A program made the translations under genes and the position numbers. Positions 46,001 through 53,760 of a stretch of 64,000 nt of DNA are shown here, one piece after another. Under the pieces are notes generated by a model, which worked only from the letters and a program-made list of their open reading frames with translations, did no database searches and was not told where the DNA came from. Source of the DNA: Stieleria varia (lineage in GTDB: Bacteria; Planctomycetota; Planctomycetia; Pirellulales; Pirellulaceae); NCBI RefSeq assembly GCF_038443385.1, contig NZ_CP151726.1, positions 4,836,001-4,900,000 of the forward strand. The letters run 5' to 3'. Every line of letters begins with the position of its first letter. Position 1 is the first letter of the stretch.

Positions 46001-46618
46001 CTCGCTGGAGTACGGCAGTTGCATGAGTTCGCTCGGAGGCGACATGGCAGCGCGAAACAAAGCGACAAATGTCTCCTTCGGAACAATGAACTTGTCACCA
46101 GGAACGGGCAGACCGCCAGCGGCGATGTGAAAGGTACCGGCGGTGGTTCGCCGGTCTGCTTTGGGATTGTTCAACACACCGTTCTTGCACCGATACGAAC
46201 TGACCAAGTCCGTTTTGAATGAATTTCCCTCGATCGGCAGGCTCAACTCTCGGGCCATCCCGTGTCGGTCCAATGTCAGCGTTCTGGATGGTAGCTGGAG
46301 CGGTTGGTCACCGGTGATGTCCTCAAAGTAACGCTTCAGGAAAGCTTCGATACGCTGGTCGATGGGGGCTCGGTATCCCGTCAGCAGCCGATTCTTTTCT
46401 CGCAAACTCTCCAGGATTCCTGCCGAGAACTCCGTCATCGAGTCGCCTGACTTGGACTCAGGAACAGGCAGACCCGCAGCCGCCAACTGCAGAACGATAT
46501 AGTTTCTGAGGTTGCTGCGTGCTGCCGGCGAACTGGCGAGCAGTTTGTCCCAACCGACACTGCGTTGTAACTGAGCTGGGTTCTTGATCAGAGACAGGTT
46601 CTCGGGAGCGATAGTCAT
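43070..46618 (-). CDS. 1182-residue protein, possible PPi-type phosphoenolpyruvate carboxykinase
   Basis: A very large soluble protein with no signal peptide or membrane segment. Conserved-looking blocks: HWTGHTGCVILAPH (276-289), ITLIADNYYGYCKKEVKTQI (342-361), NLMGATEEEHAGGALAFASY (366-385), a P-loop-like SGGGKSEISKS (503-513), TGKSPSTTGAGSEGALTKG (881-899) and DLNNAIVSMILTQLGGFSTA (909-928), then HDISLLIPEVWCR. Length and the Gly/Lys/Ser-rich loops fit my recollection of the pyrophosphate-dependent PEP carboxykinase of Propionibacterium and Entamoeba (about 1100-1200 residues), which makes oxaloacetate and PPi from PEP, CO2 and phosphate. That assignment is inference from memory, not alignment. 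It is monocistronic as far as visible. Otherwise call it a conserved protein of unknown function. Confidence 0.5.
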   Translation of the reverse strand: MTIAPENLSLIKNPAQLQRSVGWDKLLASSPAARSNLRNYIVLQLAAAGLPVPESKSGDSMTEFSAGILESLREKNRLLTGYRAPIDQRIEAFLKRYFEDITGDQPLQLPSRTLTLDRHGMARELSLPIEGNSFKTDLVSSYRCKNGVLNNPKADRRTTAGTFHIAAGGLPVPGDKFIVPKETFVALFRAAMSPPSELMQLPYSSESQSTAATWVSLMLRPLVCPAVEGYCSEKSLETRFFVPGSLVSNLDFVESIFGNAGDPMSPRNDAGLDVEHWTGHTGCVILAPHLCTLTKKEVGLPHIDKATERQRKDGMCWKNESDLYNNGTAFKLTCRDHSGVVITLIADNYYGYCKKEVKTQISFACNLMGATEEEHAGGALAFASYSLGDEFQVNSRRYNGRTFEDVARDYAAFVDVQPGGYGIDRHDPTVIYIPEKAKATLIDRCVKWMHEGKEQRIPLKPTNIYIAPSGYKIRLEKHPNAPSWRLVGTVGDGIFCHKPCTVSGGGKSEISKSLGDYMLFGPIFVSDLKSDFDWLDKIFSRDFSDRWSESYPGRKDYSDHTSRSVLDPTRSLGSVIKLLTPSPDFSDAYNEWLGKIPDHVYSLALIIKRFTSEGMQENWHEHFGVDIVNGSPGHELKIGERTLVGTYLRVGLDGSRWRTFKLRQDFMAAAKVQREDDISCSVVLPASVTGELGEAISPAESYKFVENCEFRLFQRPDDAVHRGLDKQTEFDLSQPGNFISNFQPLTNDEVREIIDDAIEFDKFTGPMEEMLLEAAKQKDGYVVSTADPRLIDGLPTKNPRYLQDRPDMVNARETYVARRGIQLHRALKADDPVHVPVGAVLCGRRNNPPDREAGIRSLAVYSPLHYQELPELFMDFVCSLTGKSPSTTGAGSEGALTKGPFNMLMPSIDLNNAIVSMILTQLGGFSTAAGHIGPRYQVGHDISLLIPEVWCRMGPEERDPQEMIRKGMLEPIEDFEHNGTMIPASRLGYRITRRFVRTYLARVFDNPSKVFTDEILKPELQDPDSFADGILHIAEAQQKVAKRYMSDGGYELACPPLRAVLSILATGKYEGMTIDDPDVRKLFTKEYLLSSDWYQLRLEEKQSRDIYHWRQSVARLENYLADAEEGDSGSDLQIQDRLAYAKLQLKEVSTPEYLQSLKGTLGADPMRVAASDPSLSHHLVES

Positions 46619-47062
46619 TCGTGCCCTTCCATAGCGGGTTTGAGTTCATGGGACGTTGAGACGTGCGAAAAAAAAATGTCGCGAAATCTACGTAGCAGTC
46701 ATCGCTCCGCGTGATCTTTACGATGAGACTGGACACGTATTTTCTGCACGTCCCTCCGCCCCAAGATAACAAACGGGTCAGGGGCTCTGTTCCGATCGAG
46801 CAACCGGTAAACCGTTAGCGTTGGAGCGTGTCCCGTTATCGCTGCGCGACGGGGCAATGTGATCCCGAACACAAGTTTGCGAAGATCAAAAGACGCCGAA
46901 ACTTCATAGAAACGGCCCAGGTCTGAATTTTTTCGGCGGGCAGGAATCATCCTCCATTGGAAATCAATGGCCGTTCCCGGCGCATTCGTGCCAGTCGAGT
47001 TGATGGATCTCGGCTGAGCAGTGGATGTCGGCCATGAGTGACTGAGCTACGACTGAGACGCG
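46619..47062. other. Intergenic region without recognised features
   Basis: About 440 bases between the large protein gene and the FtsK stop, both on the minus strand. Neither a convincing gene nor any of the repeat families was seen; an ATG-initiated frame of about 80 residues on the minus strand has no recognisable features. Confidence 0.5.
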
Positions 47063-49846
47063 TCAGACATCTTCGTCATCATCGTCGTCGTCCTCGTATT
47101 CTTCTTCCTCGTACTCTTCCTCGTCTTCTTCTTCGTAGTCGTCGTCGACTTCTTGCCCCTCGTCGTCGGACGGGGAGTCTGATTCTGGGTCCAGTCCTTG
47201 CATCTCGTGCCACTGCTCGATCGTCAGCAGAACGTCCCGTGCCTTGCTGCCGTTGTACTGCCCGACGATGCCGTCTTCGGCCATGAAATCAATCAGCTTT
47301 GCCGCTCGACCGTAACCGATTCCGAGGTGTCGTTGCAGCAGCGAGCAAGACCCGCGGCCTTCTCGGATGATGACTTCGACCGCACTGTCATAGATGTCTG
47401 GACGTTCCTCACCCAAAGCCTCCGAGTCACCGCCTTCCTCGCCCTCGACGACCTTGAGGTTCATCAGTTCGCCGACAAAACTCTGTTCCAGCAAGCTGCA
47501 GTGGGCGCAGACGTTGTCGATCTCATCGTCGGACAGGTACGTGCCTTGACCACGAATCAGCGTGCTGGTTCCTGGCCATAGGAAGAGCATGTCACCGTTG
47601 CCAAGCAACTTGTCCGCGCCATTCTCGTCCAACACCACGCGACTGTCTGTCTTACTGGCGACTTGGAAGCTCAATCGAGCGGGCAAGTTGCTCTTGATCA
47701 AACCGGTGATGACATCGACGGTCGGTTTTTGAGTCGCAAGGATCAAGTGAATACCGACGGCACGGCTCTTCTGTGCCAATCGGATGATGTGCTGTTCAAC
47801 GTCTTTGCCAGCCGTCATCATCAAGTCGGCCATTTCGTCAGCGACGATTACGATGAAGGGCAACTTGTCTGGAACGCTTCCGTCGTCCTCATCGGGACCG
47901 ATGTCGATGCGACGCAGCAATTCTTCTCGTCCCAGATCGTTGTAGCTATTGATGTGACGAACGCCCACGTTGGCCAGCAGCGAGTATCGCTCCTCCATCT
48001 TCTCGACGGCCCACGCCAGAATGGCTTCGGCTTTACGCATGTCCGTGATGACCGGATGCATCAAGTGCGGCAATTTTCCGTATCCGCTCAGTTCGACCAT
48101 CTTGGGGTCGATCATCAACATACGAACTTCGTCCGGCCGACAGGTCATCAGGATGGACGTGATGATCGCATTCAAACACACGCTCTTTCCGGTACCGGTT
48201 CGACCTGCGATCAACAGGTGCGGCATTTTGGCCAAGTCGACGACCATCGGGTTACCCGAAACGTCCTTGCCCAAGAACACCGGAATGTTCATCTTCAGCG
48301 AACGCGTGTCGGACTCTTCCATCACGTCGCGTAGACGGACGACTTGACGTTTCTCGTTGGGGACTTCGATTCCGACGGTATTCTTTCCGGGGATCGGCGC
48401 GACAATTCGTACGCTCGGCACACGCAGCGCAATCGCGAGGTCTTCCGCCAACCCGGTGATCTTGCTCAGTCGCAACCCGGCCTCAAGCTCGATCTCATAC
48501 TGCGCGATGACCGGACCGGTCTCGATCTCGACCACGCGGATGTTGAAACCGAAATCTTGGAACGTGGCTTCCAGGATCTTTGCTTTTCGGCGGACTTCAG
48601 AGAGCTGTTCGTCGTAGCTGATGTCATCGCTGGCTTCGAGCAACTGAATCGGTGGCAATCGGTAGTCTTCCGTGCCGATCGGCGCAGCTTCTTTGACGCT
48701 CTTCTGAAACTCCTCCTTGGGGTCGGACTTCTTGCGTTGTGGCAGCCGGATCTTTGGAGCCGGCACATCGTGGGACTCATCACTGCGCAAGGTGACCTGT
48801 TCGCCATCAAGCTCTATTTCCCGGACAACGGATTCGTTGGGCTCGTTTACTTCGATGTCTTCGTATTCGCCTTCGCCTTCATACGAATCGTATTCTTCGT
48901 TGACCAGTTCGTCTTCTTCGCTGGCAAGCGCTTCGGCATCCGCAGCGGCATTTTTCGCACCAATGCTGGCAGCTCCTGGCATGGGCTCTGCGGCGACACC
49001 GGTGCGTTTGGCACGCCGGAACTTGATGCGAGGTTCGCTCGTCACCTTCGCTTCGTCGGTCGGAACATGGTCGGTCAACTCGCGATGCTGACTATCAACT
49101 CGTTGTTCCGCGTCGCCCGACGCCGCCTGCGGAGCATGATCCGCGTCGCCCGCGAATGGAGCGTTCAAGTCCACGTAGGGTCGACGCTTGGGACGCAACC
49201 GCGGGGTTGCCTCTGCGGCTCGCTTCATGCCGCGTTTGGAAATCTCCGTTCCGGTCGCAACAAGGCGTTTGCCTGCGTAGAGCAACGCATAGTCCGTCGT
49301 GAGCAGCAGCCCAACGGCCATCAAACTCATGGTCAGAATCCAACCGCCGCCGGGAGCAAAATGCGACTGCAACCATCCCGACGTCATCGCGCCGAGATAG
49401 CCGCCGGCGCCGACGACCGGCATCCCTTCCATGCGAGCAGGAAACATCGCCGCCGCCGTGGACACGGCCACGATCATGATGGTTCCGCCCAGTGATCTGA
49501 GCACCGGCGCGTTGAGGCTGCCTCGCATCAACAATGCCGTGGCGACTCCGCCGATGCCTGCAATCACCAACGCGGATGACATCCCGACCGCATCAAACAG
49601 AGCCGACGCTGCTAGAGCGCCCCAGTACCCGCACGCGTTTGTGATCCGTTGCGCTTGAGGGTACACCAGTTGATCAGGCTGATAAAAAACGCTGATCGGC
49701 CAGATCGGTGTATCCAATGGATCGGCCGGATTACGCGTGACGACGGATACCGTCATTAACAGTGTGATCGCCACCAGCGCGATCGCGAAAACGTCGCGAC
49801 CGAAGTCCGGGTTTCGTGTTCCGTCGTCTTGGATGTCAGCCGACAT
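47063..49846 (-). CDS. ftsK: FtsK/SpoIIIE DNA translocase
   Basis: This 927-residue protein from ATG 49846 moves chromosome ends across the division septum. The N-terminus has four hydrophobic segments in the first 190 residues. A long acidic linker follows (about 200-400). The motor has the beta domain (DYRLPPIQLL onward), Walker A AGRTGTGKSVCLNAIITSIL, Walker B IVIVADEMADLMM and ATQKPTVDVITGLIKSNLPAR. The gamma winged helix (VIIREGRGSCSLLQRHLGIGY, then GRAAKLIDFMAEDGIVG) reads KOPS polarity. Unusually, a tail of about 45 residues that is nearly all Asp, Glu and Tyr follows gamma. It lies upstream of no division gene here. Confidence 0.95.
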   Translation of the reverse strand: MSADIQDDGTRNPDFGRDVFAIALVAITLLMTVSVVTRNPADPLDTPIWPISVFYQPDQLVYPQAQRITNACGYWGALAASALFDAVGMSSALVIAGIGGVATALLMRGSLNAPVLRSLGGTIMIVAVSTAAAMFPARMEGMPVVGAGGYLGAMTSGWLQSHFAPGGGWILTMSLMAVGLLLTTDYALLYAGKRLVATGTEISKRGMKRAAEATPRLRPKRRPYVDLNAPFAGDADHAPQAASGDAEQRVDSQHRELTDHVPTDEAKVTSEPRIKFRRAKRTGVAAEPMPGAASIGAKNAAADAEALASEEDELVNEEYDSYEGEGEYEDIEVNEPNESVVREIELDGEQVTLRSDESHDVPAPKIRLPQRKKSDPKEEFQKSVKEAAPIGTEDYRLPPIQLLEASDDISYDEQLSEVRRKAKILEATFQDFGFNIRVVEIETGPVIAQYEIELEAGLRLSKITGLAEDLAIALRVPSVRIVAPIPGKNTVGIEVPNEKRQVVRLRDVMEESDTRSLKMNIPVFLGKDVSGNPMVVDLAKMPHLLIAGRTGTGKSVCLNAIITSILMTCRPDEVRMLMIDPKMVELSGYGKLPHLMHPVITDMRKAEAILAWAVEKMEERYSLLANVGVRHINSYNDLGREELLRRIDIGPDEDDGSVPDKLPFIVIVADEMADLMMTAGKDVEQHIIRLAQKSRAVGIHLILATQKPTVDVITGLIKSNLPARLSFQVASKTDSRVVLDENGADKLLGNGDMLFLWPGTSTLIRGQGTYLSDDEIDNVCAHCSLLEQSFVGELMNLKVVEGEEGGDSEALGEERPDIYDSAVEVIIREGRGSCSLLQRHLGIGYGRAAKLIDFMAEDGIVGQYNGSKARDVLLTIEQWHEMQGLDPESDSPSDDEGQEVDDDYEEEDEEEYEEEEYEDDDDDDEDV

Positions 49847-50032
49847 AGTCCGCAAGCGATACCGTTGAGGAGATGTGGTTGGCTCCGACTGTGCGTGCAG
49901 TCAGACCGCTCATCTCTCGGTATCGGCGTGTTCACATCACGCGATCATTACCAGGGTTGGCACCGGAGCAATGCATGGAGATGCCAAAAGTTTTCCGATC
50001 GCTAAAAACTGCCATACTTGCCTAATTGGGCG

Positions 50033-50932
50033 TCAACTCGGTTCCGGGAAGACGCGGTAGGGTCCCCAAAGTCCGTTCTTGGGTTTCACCAATGCTCGCA
50101 AATCGCCGCGTTCGGTCATCGCTGCCGCCAAATCGGCATTTTCGACTTCTTTTCCGTCAAGAATCGGTCGACCCTGCACCGTTTGCCCGTTTCCCAATCG
50201 CTCATCGTCCTCTGGTCCCACTGAGAACTGTGGCAGATTGACGACGGCCAGAGCGGGCGGCATCAGCAAATCCTCCAGTGGACCACGACGAATCTGCTCC
50301 ACCGAGATGCTGTCTTCCAATCGAAAAGGCCCCACGCCGACGCGGGTCAGCGAGGTCATCACGGCCGTGGAGCCGACCGCCTGTGCCAAATCCATCCCGA
50401 GCGATCGCATGTAGGTTCCGCTGCCGCAGACGACATCCAGCTCCATGATGGGAAACTCGTAGTCCAGCACATCGAGCTGATCGATGCGAACGGTTCGCGA
50501 TGGCATCTCCACCGACTGTCCGGAGCGGACACGATCGTAGGCGCGGCGACCATCCACACGCACAGCCGAATAGGCCGGAGGAACTTGCGTGATCAGCCCC
50601 GTCAAACCCGTTGCGGCGGCACGCAATTGATCGGCTGTGGGCTGTGGCAAGTCTGGGTAGAGGGTTGGTTCGAACTCCAGATCGCCGGTCGGAGACTGTG
50701 CCCCGAGCTGAAACGTGCCCCGGTAATGCTTGGCCTGATCCTGCACCATCGGAACCAATCGCACCGCCGGACCGAGCCCGACGACCAAGACGCCTTCTGC
50801 AAGCGGATCCAGGGTCCCGCAATGGCCGACTTTGCATCGCCGGCCCCGAAGTTGCCCCTGGACGATGTTCACGAGATCCCGTGAAGTCATACCCTTGGGC
50901 TTATTGCAATTCAAAAAACCGAACAAACTCAC
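50033..50932 (-). CDS. truB: tRNA pseudouridine-55 synthase TruB
   Basis: This protein of about 300 residues makes pseudouridine in the T-loop of tRNAs. FLNCNKPKGMTSRDLVN opens the fold. KVGHCGTLDPLAEGVLVVGLG carries the catalytic Asp (G-T-L-D-P), and KHYRGTFQLGAQSPTGD, VPPAYSAVRVDGRRAYDRVR and VVCGSGTYMRSLGMDLA follow in family order. The start is probably GTG 50932, preceded by GAGGGCC, giving MSLFGFLN; a GTG at 50971 would add 13 residues. TruB often neighbours rbfA/infB, but here it lies between ftsK and a repeat region. Confidence 0.93.
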   Translation of the reverse strand: MSLFGFLNCNKPKGMTSRDLVNIVQGQLRGRRCKVGHCGTLDPLAEGVLVVGLGPAVRLVPMVQDQAKHYRGTFQLGAQSPTGDLEFEPTLYPDLPQPTADQLRAAATGLTGLITQVPPAYSAVRVDGRRAYDRVRSGQSVEMPSRTVRIDQLDVLDYEFPIMELDVVCGSGTYMRSLGMDLAQAVGSTAVMTSLTRVGVGPFRLEDSISVEQIRRGPLEDLLMPPALAVVNLPQFSVGPEDDERLGNGQTVQGRPILDGKEVENADLAAAMTERGDLRALVKPKNGLWGPYRVFPEPS

Positions 50933-51063
50933 GGTCAATTGGCCCTCAATGCCACTTAGAAACTTAACCACCCCGCTATCGTCGACCGCTACAGCTCGAC
51001 AAACTTTCCGATACAGTATCTCGCAGTCATTGAATTGACGAGGCTTGGCAACTCAAGACAAAC

Positions 51064-51200
51064 CACTAGTGCATCGTCCAGTCTTGGAACGCGGGTTTGA
51101 TAAATGAGCCGTTTTGGCGTTAGCCACGGTTTTCGCGACTCAACCGTGGCTAACGCCAAAACGGCTAACCCCAAAATCAAGACTGGACGATGCACTAGTG
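51064..51200. mobile_element. R4 MITE-like element with perfect 23-bp terminal inverted repeats
   Basis: CACTAGTGCATCGTCCAGTC plus TTG at 51064-51086 is exactly mirrored at 51178-51200. Inside, GAGCCGTTTTGGCGTTAGCC plus ACGGTT pairs with AACCGTGGCTAACGCCAAAA plus CGGCT, giving a second nested hairpin. A decayed relative lies near 60668-60735 (CTAACGCCAAAACGGCTCAT and CCAAGACTGGATGATGAGCTAG). Confidence 0.75.
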
Positions 51201-51214
51201 CGAAAACAGTCTGC

Positions 51215-51300
51215 ACATATCAGCCGCCGCGCGATAGCGTCCGGTTCTCCCACTTCGGGAACCGGACGCTATCGCGTGCCGGCTGATGAATAATCCGGGC
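51215..51300. repeat. R2 hairpin, short copy
   Basis: CGCGATAGCGTCCGGTTC and GAACCGGACGCTATCGCG form an 18-bp perfect stem with loop TCCCACTTCGG, flanked by CAGCCG and CGGCTGATGAATAATCCGGG. It matches the left part of the R2 element at 18490-18668. Confidence 0.75.
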
Positions 51301-51429
51301 TCGTATCGTGAATTTCTCCAGGAATCCCTTGAGCACGGTATTCCGGATTCCGGCAATTTTACAACTAGGTTCAACAGTCATGGATTCGTTGCTCCTTTCC
51401 CTCGCTTTTTCTTTTTCCGGCAGACGAAC

Positions 51430-51966
51430 ATGAGCGATCCAGAGGAACCGATTTTGTTGCGTGGTGCTCGATTCAACGTTCATGCGATGACGCTGAGCGG
51501 TGACGACGGCAAGACGTATCAGCGTGAAGTCATCCGGCATCCGGGCGCTGTCGTGCTGATTCCCGTGATCGATCGCGACACGGTCGTCTTGATCGAGAAC
51601 ACTCGACCGACCGTCCGCGAAACCTTGCTGGAGCTGCCTGCGGGTACTCGAGAGCCTGGCGAGCCGGCGGAAAGCACTGCAGCCCGTGAACTGATCGAGG
51701 AGACCGGCTACTCCGCTGGCAAGTTGTCGCTCGTGCACGAGTTCTATTCAGCGCCCGGAATCTGCGACGAATTGATGCATCTGTATTTGGCGACGGAGCT
51801 GACGGAAGGTCAACCCGATCGGGAAGCAACCGAGCAAATCCAAAATCGCGTGGCGTCACGTGACGAAGTCGTCCGGTGGATCCGCGAAGGCAAAATACGA
51901 GATGCCAAGTCACTTGTCGGTTTGTACGCTTTTCTCTACTCACCCGAAATCCTAGCGGCGATTTGA
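51430..51966 (+). CDS. NUDIX hydrolase (ADP-ribose pyrophosphatase type)
   Basis: From ATG 51430 the protein is 178 residues. The NUDIX box is complete: G-TREPG-E-PAESTAA-RELIEETGY follows the G-x5-E-x7-R-E-U-x-E-E-x-G-U pattern, so it should bind divalent metal and hydrolyse a nucleoside diphosphate linked to X. The upstream Gly/Pro-rich GAVVLIPVIDRDTVVLIENTRP and downstream LSLVHEFYSAPGICDELMHLYLA match ADP-ribose pyrophosphatases (SPGxxxE). It precedes the aquaporin gene by three bases and the two are likely co-transcribed. Confidence 0.9.
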   Translation: MSDPEEPILLRGARFNVHAMTLSGDDGKTYQREVIRHPGAVVLIPVIDRDTVVLIENTRPTVRETLLELPAGTREPGEPAESTAARELIEETGYSAGKLSLVHEFYSAPGICDELMHLYLATELTEGQPDREATEQIQNRVASRDEVVRWIREGKIRDAKSLVGLYAFLYSPEILAAI

Positions 51967-51969
51967 TCC

Positions 51970-52629
51970 ATGGACGCTCCCCTAACACGTCGATGCGTTG
52001 CCGAGTTTCTTGGCACCTACTGTTTGATCCTGATGGGCTGCGGCGCGATGGTCGTGCAACAGCGATCAGAATTATTGACTCACCCCGGCGTCGCGCTGAC
52101 GTGGGGTCTGGTCGTGATGGCGATGATCTACACGTTCGGTCACATCAGCGGCGCGCACATCAATCCTGCCGTGACCATCGCAATGGCAGCGTTGAGCAAG
52201 ATCACGTGGAAAGAAACCGCGTTCTACGTTGTCGTTCAATGTTTGGGAGCCACCGCCGCCGCAGCCTGTCTTCGCCTCGTCTTGGGCATGGATGAATCAC
52301 TACTTGGTGCAACCAACTCCTCGCTCCCCACTTGGTCAGCATTTGCGGTCGAGTTCATGATGACCACTATTCTGATGATGGTGGTGATGGGAGTTTCCAC
52401 GGGCGCGAAAGAAGAAACGATCACGGCGGGCTTGGCTGTGGGGGCAACGATCGCAATCGAAGCCATGGTGGCAGGCCCGTTGACCAAAGCGTCCATGAAC
52501 CCGGCACGCAGCCTTGGACCCGCATTGATGTCCGGTTCACTTGATCAATTGTGGATCTACTTGCTTGCTCCAATCGCCGGGGCACTGACCGGAGCGATGA
52601 TCTATCGCTACCTGAAACCGAGCAAGTAA
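51970..52629 (+). CDS. Aquaporin (MIP family channel)
   Basis: This 219-residue channel has six hydrophobic segments with two half-helices carrying the NPA boxes: SGAHINPAVTIAMA and ASMNPARSLGPALMSG. AEFLGTYCLILMGCGAMVV is the first-helix signature. The second box followed by ARSLGP resembles water-selective aquaporins rather than glycerol facilitators, which have D after NPAR. Its last codons lie in the first unit of a 15-bp tandem repeat. It begins three bases after the NUDIX stop. Confidence 0.92.
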   Translation: MDAPLTRRCVAEFLGTYCLILMGCGAMVVQQRSELLTHPGVALTWGLVVMAMIYTFGHISGAHINPAVTIAMAALSKITWKETAFYVVVQCLGATAAAACLRLVLGMDESLLGATNSSLPTWSAFAVEFMMTTILMMVVMGVSTGAKEETITAGLAVGATIAIEAMVAGPLTKASMNPARSLGPALMSGSLDQLWIYLLAPIAGALTGAMIYRYLKPSK

Positions 52630-52671
52630 CGACTGAGCAAGTAACGACTGAGCAAGTAACGACTGAGCAAG
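52621..52671. repeat. 15-bp tandem repeat over the aquaporin stop
   Basis: AGCAAGTAACGACTG occurs three times plus six bases of a fourth copy. The first unit supplies the last two codons and TAA of the aquaporin gene, so each unit carries an in-register stop. Confidence 0.9.
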
Positions 52672-53144
52672 AATCGCCTTGGCGAGGTGTAGACGTGGGC
52701 GAATCACACCGCTGAGTCGGTGCGATCCCTGGGGCAGACTCGGGATTCAAGCGGTGACCGATCGGTCGCGAAGGAACGAAAGCGATGGCAGGAGGTCTTC
52801 GCCACTTCGGGCAGGATGCTTACCACTCGCGTACTGCTGAGGATGCGGCACTTCATCACCCAAAAGAAGAGGCAGGAGAAAACAGCGATAGGGGGAAAGT
52901 GGTTTTAAAAGCCGAGCCGTGCACAGTCGCGGATGCGACGGCAGCGTAAAGCATGGGGCGTCAGCCCCATGGGGCTGACAGATTTCCGTATGCGAAAAGC
53001 CGCGAAGTGGCGACAGACAGGATATTGCGCACCACCCATCAATTAAGCATGTCGGCTCGGCCGCTCTTGGCTTATCAGTTTCCTTGCACTTTGTCGCCAT
53101 GAGCCGGGCTACCGAACAAGACCCTTTTGCTGGGGCTCCTCGGC
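52672..53144. other. Intergenic stretch without recognised features
   Basis: Between the 15-bp repeat and the transposon-like relic the sequence has only short frames with no domain or signal. A GGGGCGTCAGCCCCATGGGGC palindrome-like segment occurs near 52955. Nothing else is identifiable. Confidence 0.5.
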
Positions 53145-53300
53145 ACGAAAGCTGTTGCCGACCTTTTTAATGTCGCATTTTTGGCCGAACTAAGACTGGG
53201 TGGATTTTTGATTCTTTTGAGGGGTGCGTGGCCGAATTGTTGCAAAGATTGGAGAGACCTCTCGACGACTCCGCTTCGCCCGACTCTCTGTGGATGGTCT
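53145..53300 (+). repeat. Empty-site copy of the 59-60 kb repeat block
   Basis: The stretch from TGTTGCCGACC through TGTCGCATTTTTGG, AAGACTGGGTGGATTTTTGA and GGAGAGACCTCTCGACG matches 59346-59377 joined to 59579-59622 and the later segment 60018-60085. It lacks the 201-bp inverted-repeat insert found there, which marks it as the uninterrupted form. Confidence 0.75.
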
Positions 53301-53458
53301 TGGTCGATGGCCTCTCGCAACGGGACATCGCCCGCCGGCTGGGCCACTCGCGAAACTCCGTCGTCAAGGCACTTCAGTCCGCCGTGCAGAGCGACGGCAT
53401 GCCCAGTCGCCGTCGTGGCGGCGACTGCCGATTTCGATTGAGGACAGACTGCAGCTGA
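53228..53458 (+). pseudogene. Helix-turn-helix fragment, transposase-like
   Basis: A 76-residue frame from GTG 53228 contains VDGLSQRDIARRLGHSRNSVVKAL, a helix-turn-helix of the kind at the N-terminus of IS21-type IstA transposases (GMSIREIARELGHSRNTVRKYL in general form). It ends after a short Arg-rich tail with no catalytic DDE region. The first 30 residues (AELLQRLERPLDDSASPDSL) recur at 60028-60110 in the second block. I read it as a broken mobile-element gene; a small regulator is possible. Confidence 0.5.
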
Positions 53459-53508
53459 AAACCCAATGCAAAGCCTGTCCCCCTGACCCCGGCGAAGCTC
53501 TCCCCACG
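53455..53508 (-). repeat. Inverted copy of the GGAGAGCTTCGCTGGGG repeat
   Basis: Read on the minus strand, GGGGAGAGCTTCGCCGGGGT and CAGGCTTTGCATTGGGTTTT match the unit starting at 59296, 59623 and 59691 (GGAGAGCTTCGCTGGGGTCA, then TTGCATTGGGTTTTCGAC). It sits at the junction between the helix-turn-helix fragment and the enzyme relic. Confidence 0.65.
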
Positions 53509-53511
53509 AAA

Positions 53512-53760
53512 CTGTATCCCCGCGTCGTCCGCGGAGGCGGTTGGGAGCACGATGCCGATCAGCTACGCAGCGCGGCAAGAATGCCGTCTTCACCGGAATG
53601 AAAGGACCAAGATCCCCAGGTTCCCCGCAGCATTTGGTATCACACCGACGCGTTGTCCGTCGGTTTCCACGTCGTCCGTCCGCTGACCGAACCAAGTGAA
53701 GAAGAAAAGAAGCGGAAGTGGGAAAACACGCTGCCCGTGCAGCTCGATCCGGTGGAATGA
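53512..53760 (+). pseudogene. C-terminal relic of a formylglycine-generating (SUMF1-type) enzyme
   Basis: In one frame the sequence reads LYPRVVRGGGWEHDADQLRS, AARMPSSPE, a TGA at 53599-53601, then [28 protein letters not shown] and an acidic tail ending at TGA 53758. The segments RGGGW-x-DDA/HDA-x-LRSA-R and WYHTDA-x-x-VGF-VVRPL are the C-terminal hallmarks of planctomycete SUMF1/FGE-sulfatase-modifying proteins. The TGA stands where a Trp (TGG) would fit. The N-terminal two thirds, including the Cys-binding region, are missing and replaced by repeat sequence. It is therefore a dead fragment. Confidence 0.75.

Larger units (their letters stand above)
50933..51429. other. Intergenic region with two inverted-repeat elements
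   Basis: Between truB and the NUDIX gene lie an R4 MITE-like element (51064-51200) and an R2 hairpin (51215-51300). No gene is supported; a longer frame into the NUDIX gene from 51286 runs through this repeat and is unlikely. Confidence 0.65.

Noticed and set aside
47038-47286. Arg-rich small protein at the ftsK 3' end
   Set aside because: It is the antisense of the acidic FtsK tail; the composition is just the complement of Asp/Glu codons.
48344-49495. A 383-residue plus-strand frame antisense to ftsK, and similar long antisense frames in the large genes
   Set aside because: They are shadows produced by GC-rich codon usage; the opposite strand carries unmistakable conserved domains.
51286-51429. 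N-terminal extension of the NUDIX protein to 51286
   Set aside because: The extension runs out of an R2 repeat and has no ribosome site; the ATG at 51430 matches the family start.
52747-53100. 117-residue minus-strand frame with Cys and Pro richness
   Set aside because: No start signal and no domain; the composition follows from local GC-rich repeats.
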